A DNA stretch of 64,000 bases. Origin: Mesorhizobium sp. M2E.F.Ca.ET.219.01.1.1. GTDB taxonomy: Bacteria > Pseudomonadota > Alphaproteobacteria > Rhizobiales > Rhizobiaceae. This document shows, in pieces, positions 61,486 to 64,000 of the stretch; within the stretch, counting starts at the first letter, position 1; every line of letters starts with the position of its first letter. The position numbers and the translations under genes are program-made. Location of the stretch: positions 1,779,630 through 1,843,629 of the forward strand of contig NZ_SADT02000001.1 in NCBI RefSeq assembly GCF_004016445.2, written 5' to 3'. A model generated the notes under the pieces. It had not been told where the DNA came from. It was given only the letters and a program-made list of their open reading frames with translations, and did no database searches.

Positions 61486-62064
61486 ATGGAAGATCGCGTT
61501 CGCATCCGTTCGGAAGAGGTCCTTTCGGACGACTGGGCGGTGCTGAAGAAGACGGTGCTCGACTATCGCCGCCGCGACGGGCAATGGGAGACGCAGATCC
61601 GGCAGACCTACGATCGCGGCGACGGCGCGGTGATCCTGCCGTTCGATCCGCAACGCTCGACCGTGCTCCTGGTGCGGCAGTTCCGCTTCCCGGCTTACGC
61701 CGTGGGTCACCGCGAGCCGCTGATCGAGGCCTGCGCCGGGCTGCTCGACGAAAACGACCCTGAAACCGCCATCCGCAAGGAAGCGGAAGAGGAACTGGGT
61801 TACCGGTTGAAGGACATCGAGCGGCTGTTCTCGCCGTTCATGAGCCCGGGCAGCGTGACGGAGCGGCTGTGGTTCTTCACCGCGCGCTATTCGCCGGCCG
61901 ACCGCATTTCCGACGGCGGCGGCGCGCCGGAGGAAGGCGAGGACATCGAGGTTCTGGAAATACCACTGGACGAGGCGCTGGCCGCCATCGCCGACGGCCG
62001 CATCGTCGACGCCAAGACAATCATCCTGCTCCAGCACCTGAAGCTCAACCCGATGAAGGTTTGA
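61486..62064 (+). CDS. NudK-like Nudix hydrolase (GDP-mannose/ADP-sugar pyrophosphatase)
   Basis: A 192-residue protein of the ADP-ribose pyrophosphatase group. VVRQFRFP-like LVRQFRFPAYAVGHREPLIEA precedes the box PETAIRKEAEEELGYRL with the REx2EE core changed to KEAEEE, and FMSPGSVTERLWFF follows, as in NudK/GDP-mannose hydrolases. A perfect ribosome site (CGGAGG, five bases upstream) supports the ATG at 61486. Palindrome copy 4 lies just upstream. Confidence 0.88.
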   Translation: MEDRVRIRSEEVLSDDWAVLKKTVLDYRRRDGQWETQIRQTYDRGDGAVILPFDPQRSTVLLVRQFRFPAYAVGHREPLIEACAGLLDENDPETAIRKEAEEELGYRLKDIERLFSPFMSPGSVTERLWFFTARYSPADRISDGGGAPEEGEDIEVLEIPLDEALAAIADGRIVDAKTIILLQHLKLNPMKV

Positions 62065-62159
62065 GCCTGTCTTCGGCTACGATGTTTCGGCGTTGGGGGC
62101 CTGCCACCCGAAGCTCCTCTCTTCAGCAAGGCTCGGAGGACTCGTCGAAGAGCGAAGGT

Positions 62160-62245
62160 TGGTGCGGACGACGGGAATCGAACCCGTACGATCAGAGATC
62201 GAGGGATTTTAAGTCCCTTGCGTCTACCAATTCCGCCACGTCCGC
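62160..62245 (-). tRNA. tRNA-Leu (anticodon UAA)
   Basis: Read on the minus strand, GCGGACG pairs with CGTCCGC as the acceptor stem, followed by discriminator A and an encoded CCA. The anticodon stem GGGA-CTTAAAA-TCCC holds UAA, the long variable arm is that of a class II tRNA, and GGTTCGATTCC is the T arm. An intact CTTGAC -35-like hexamer lies about 34 bases upstream (62279-62284). Confidence 0.96.
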
Positions 62246-62425
62246 AGGCGTGCCCTTTTCAGATGCCTGACATGGGCCGTCAAGCGATGTTTCGGATCGT
62301 CCGCAGTTTGCGTGGGTGATCCGCCGCATAGATTTAACATTAGTGATGTTTAAAATGCCGGGTTCCGCAAACCGATCTCATTAGCCTTTGTCTGCGAGCA
62401 TGGGGCCGGCTTTGGTGCTGGAACC
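62246..62425. other. intergenic region upstream of tRNA-Leu
   Basis: Contains the tRNA promoter region (CTTGAC at 62279-62284 on the minus strand) and an AT-rich stretch near 62335-62355. No integrase remnant or duplicated tRNA 3' end was noticed, so no attachment site is supported. Confidence 0.45.
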
Positions 62426-62653
62426 ATGCGTGGGGCAGGTTGGATCAGAGGGCTGCGGGAGGCGGAGGCGCGTCAGTTGCGCAGCGAGATCGATCGGCTC
62501 GAGCGGGGGCTGATCGAGGCAGCCAATTCGAAGGCAAGATGTAACCTGCACGAGGTTGGGCATACGCTGCGCTGGCAAAAAGCGCGACTTCGGCTGCTGG
62601 AGGAGTGCCTGGCCGCGATGCCGGCGGGAAGGCCGGCATCGAACCGATCCTGA
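62426..62653 (+). CDS. possible small coiled-coil protein, unknown
   Basis: A 75-codon frame with rather GC-rich third positions. The product is basic and helical (LREAEARQLRSEIDRLERGL, then WQKARLRLLEECLAAM), with coiled-coil character and no recognised family. No good ribosome site precedes the ATG. It lies between tRNA-Leu and the outer-membrane protein gene. Confidence 0.35.
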   Translation: MRGAGWIRGLREAEARQLRSEIDRLERGLIEAANSKARCNLHEVGHTLRWQKARLRLLEECLAAMPAGRPASNRS

Positions 62654-62916
62654 CCAACCGGCTGCAGCCTCGTCGGCGAAGCGTATCCGCCATGTTCGGT
62701 TCAGGCGGGGCAGGTAATTGGAAAGTGGCGCGATCGCGGAATTACGGTCTGCTGCGAGAACGCTCATGTTTGCCATACGGCGGATCGATCCGCCGAGGCC
62801 GGCGTCTATCAGGCCGTAGCCATTCCCCCGCCCCCTGCGGGCGCCGGCCATTTGATTTTCAAGAGCCTGATTTCAAGAGGCAATAAGAGACGGAGCCGCC
62901 ACGACGGCGGCAAGCC

Positions 62917-63573
62917 TCAGAATTTATAGCTGAAATTCACGCCGAGCGTCTGCAGCTTCACGTCCTGGTCGCGTTCCGTGAAGGTGTCCGAAGCGTCGAA
63001 ATGCTCCTTGCCGAAATCGTAGTAGCGGTATTGCGCGCCGACGACGACATTGTTGGTCAAGGCGTAGTCGACGCCGGCGCCGAGCGTCCAGCCGGTGCTG
63101 GTGCGGGTTCGGGCAAAAGTCGTGCCTGCCGCCTGCGAGTTCTCGATGCCGGCGAAAGCGATGCCGCCGATGCCATAGAGCAGCACGCGATCAGCGGCGT
63201 AGCCGGCCTTGGCATCGATCGATCCGAACCATTTGACGTCCGTGCCGAACGTGCCTGCCGGGCCGGCATCGGCAGTGCCGTCGATCGAGGCGTAGTTGAG
63301 GTCGGCCTCGGCGCCGATCACGGCCTGGTCGAACTGCCAGAGCCCCGCTACATGGCCGCCGACAAAACCGCCGTCGATGTCGGGCTTGACCGAACCGCCA
63401 TCGACGGTGATGTCGGACCGGCCCCAGCCATAGCCGGCCTGCATGCCGGCATAATAGCCGGTCCAGTCGAAGCCAGGCGCGGTCATCGGCAGATCAGCGC
63501 CTAGATCCGCCGCCCAGGCAGACCCGGACAGCAGGGCAAGAAAGCCGGCACTGGCGAGCGTCAGTCGACGCAT
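62917..63573 (-). CDS. outer membrane beta-barrel protein, Omp25/RopB family
   Basis: A 218-residue exported protein: signal peptide RRLTLASAGFLALLSGSAWA (cut before ADLG), then DWTGYYAGMQAGYGWGRSD and eight alternating strands, ending LQTLGVNFSYKF with the terminal Phe required for outer-membrane insertion. This is the rhizobial and Brucella Omp25/Omp31-like porin family, which supports envelope stability. The ATG at 63573 has GGAGTG six bases upstream; the frame beyond is antisense to the deaminase gene. Confidence 0.92.
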   Translation of the reverse strand: MRRLTLASAGFLALLSGSAWAADLGADLPMTAPGFDWTGYYAGMQAGYGWGRSDITVDGGSVKPDIDGGFVGGHVAGLWQFDQAVIGAEADLNYASIDGTADAGPAGTFGTDVKWFGSIDAKAGYAADRVLLYGIGGIAFAGIENSQAAGTTFARTRTSTGWTLGAGVDYALTNNVVVGAQYRYYDFGKEHFDASDTFTERDQDVKLQTLGVNFSYKF

Positions 63574-63732
63574 CGAGCACTCCGAAATGGCGGTTCCGAA
63601 AGACTCCTTGGGAAAGACTAGCCCCTTTCGCCGCTGAACGGAATTGCATCTCTGCAACAGTGGTTTACGACCTGACGCTCTGGCTCCACGCGCCGACATT
63701 TGCCAAAGTGGCTTATGCAAGAGGACTCGCCC

Positions 63733-64000
63733 ATGACCAACGCCAAGCCGACCAGCGCCGCAAAGCCAAAGCCGTGGACGGAGGTCGCGACACATCTGGT
63801 CGATGTCGCGATGGGCCGAAAACCCGCGGATCTGGTCATCCGGAACGGCCGGTGGGTGAATGTCCATTCGGGCGAGATCATCCCCGGCACCGACATCGCG
63901 ATCGCCGCCGGCCGCTTTGCCTATTGCGGGCCGAACGCCGGGCACGCCATCGGGGCGGGGACCAAGGTCGTCGATGCCGGCGGGCGCTATCTGGTGCCTG
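63733..64000 (+). CDS. ade: adenine deaminase, 5' part only (cut by window edge)
   Basis: 89 codons are visible, running off the right edge. The translation contains PADLVIRNGRWVNVHSGEI, GTDIAIAAGRFAYCGPNAGH and VVDAGGRYLVP, the N-terminal metal-hydrolase barrel edge of adenine deaminase (amidohydrolase superfamily), which converts adenine to hypoxanthine. The zinc-binding residues lie beyond the edge. It is divergent from the outer-membrane protein gene. Confidence 0.82.
   Translation, partial: MTNAKPTSAAKPKPWTEVATHLVDVAMGRKPADLVIRNGRWVNVHSGEIIPGTDIAIAAGRFAYCGPNAGHAIGAGTKVVDAGGRYLVP

Noticed and set aside
62160..62425. Attachment site or island border at tRNA-Leu
   Set aside because: No integrase gene, no direct repeat of the tRNA 3' end and no change in gene content were seen beside it.
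1..64000. CRISPR arrays, prophage or insertion sequences
   Set aside because: No regularly spaced direct repeats, cas genes, transposases, integrases or phage structural genes were found on either strand.

Overview
The window looks like a chromosomal segment of an alphaproteobacterium of the order Hyphomicrobiales (Rhizobiales), most likely Mesorhizobium or a close relative. The evidence is the high GC content, the block divK-pleD-rpmG ... DUF983-rnr-topA, the class II DAHP synthase, DUF982, DUF2188 and DUF3572 proteins, an alphaproteobacterial LexA box in front of dinB, EcfG-type promoters, and two families of intergenic palindromes of the kind scattered through rhizobial genomes. The genus is an inference; no rRNA gene is present.

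Layout. 1-7.2 kb: a surface-glycan or lipid-linked sugar block (two methyltransferases, a family 2 glycosyltransferase, a small SMR/EamA-type flippase, two large multi-membrane GT-C-like proteins). Its base composition is more AT-rich than its surroundings, and it contains a decayed duplication of the start region of one GT-C gene. 7.2-13.5 kb: EamA permease, small secreted protein, DinB, GNAT, a large secreted protein, a frameshifted HAD phosphatase and DUF3572. 13.7-24.3 kb: divK-pleD on the plus strand; then, reading leftward on the minus strand, topA, rnr, DUF983, Nudix, MFS, a YqfO/NIF3-like protein and rpmG. 24.5-31.5 kb: secreted-repeat lipoprotein-like protein, CcdA, adenylate cyclase with TPRs, and the UDP-GlcNAc pair glmU-glmS. 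31.5-32.2 kb: a higBA toxin-antitoxin operon with readable operators. 32.3-40.6 kb: DUF502, recG, sdhE, mfd, aroG (class II). 40.6-46.1 kb: a GT39-like protein, a frameshifted membrane protein, a RES/Xre toxin-antitoxin pair, a diguanylate cyclase and a GFA protein. 46.1-53 kb: dgkA, DedA, DUF1003, 3-methyladenine glycosylase, nadE with a structured leader, GNAT, ABC exporter. 53.4-64 kb: GNAT-like protein, two Nudix enzymes, gpt, universal stress protein, CinA-domain protein, alpha/beta hydrolase, small secreted protein, DUF2188, DUF982, an old-yellow-enzyme homologue, tRNA-Leu(UAA), an outer-membrane beta-barrel protein and the start of an adenine deaminase cut by the window edge.

How the genes work together. 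Most of the window is housekeeping: DNA topology and repair (topA, recG, mfd, dinB, glycosylase), cell-cycle signalling (divK-pleD), RNA decay (rnr), cell-wall sugar supply (glmU-glmS), aromatic amino acid entry (aroG) and NAD synthesis (nadE). The accessory parts are the glycan block, two toxin-antitoxin operons and the repeat-rich stretch at 59.2-61.5 kb, where copies of one palindrome separate successive genes. No CRISPR array, prophage or insertion sequence was seen. I found no convincing wholly new multi-gene system. The best leads are the decayed duplication in the glycan block, the nadE leader, a promoter-ORF-hairpin unit at 50.9-51.05 kb, the two operator architectures of the toxin-antitoxin operons, and promoter motifs tying dinB to SOS and usp plus a small secreted protein to the general stress response.
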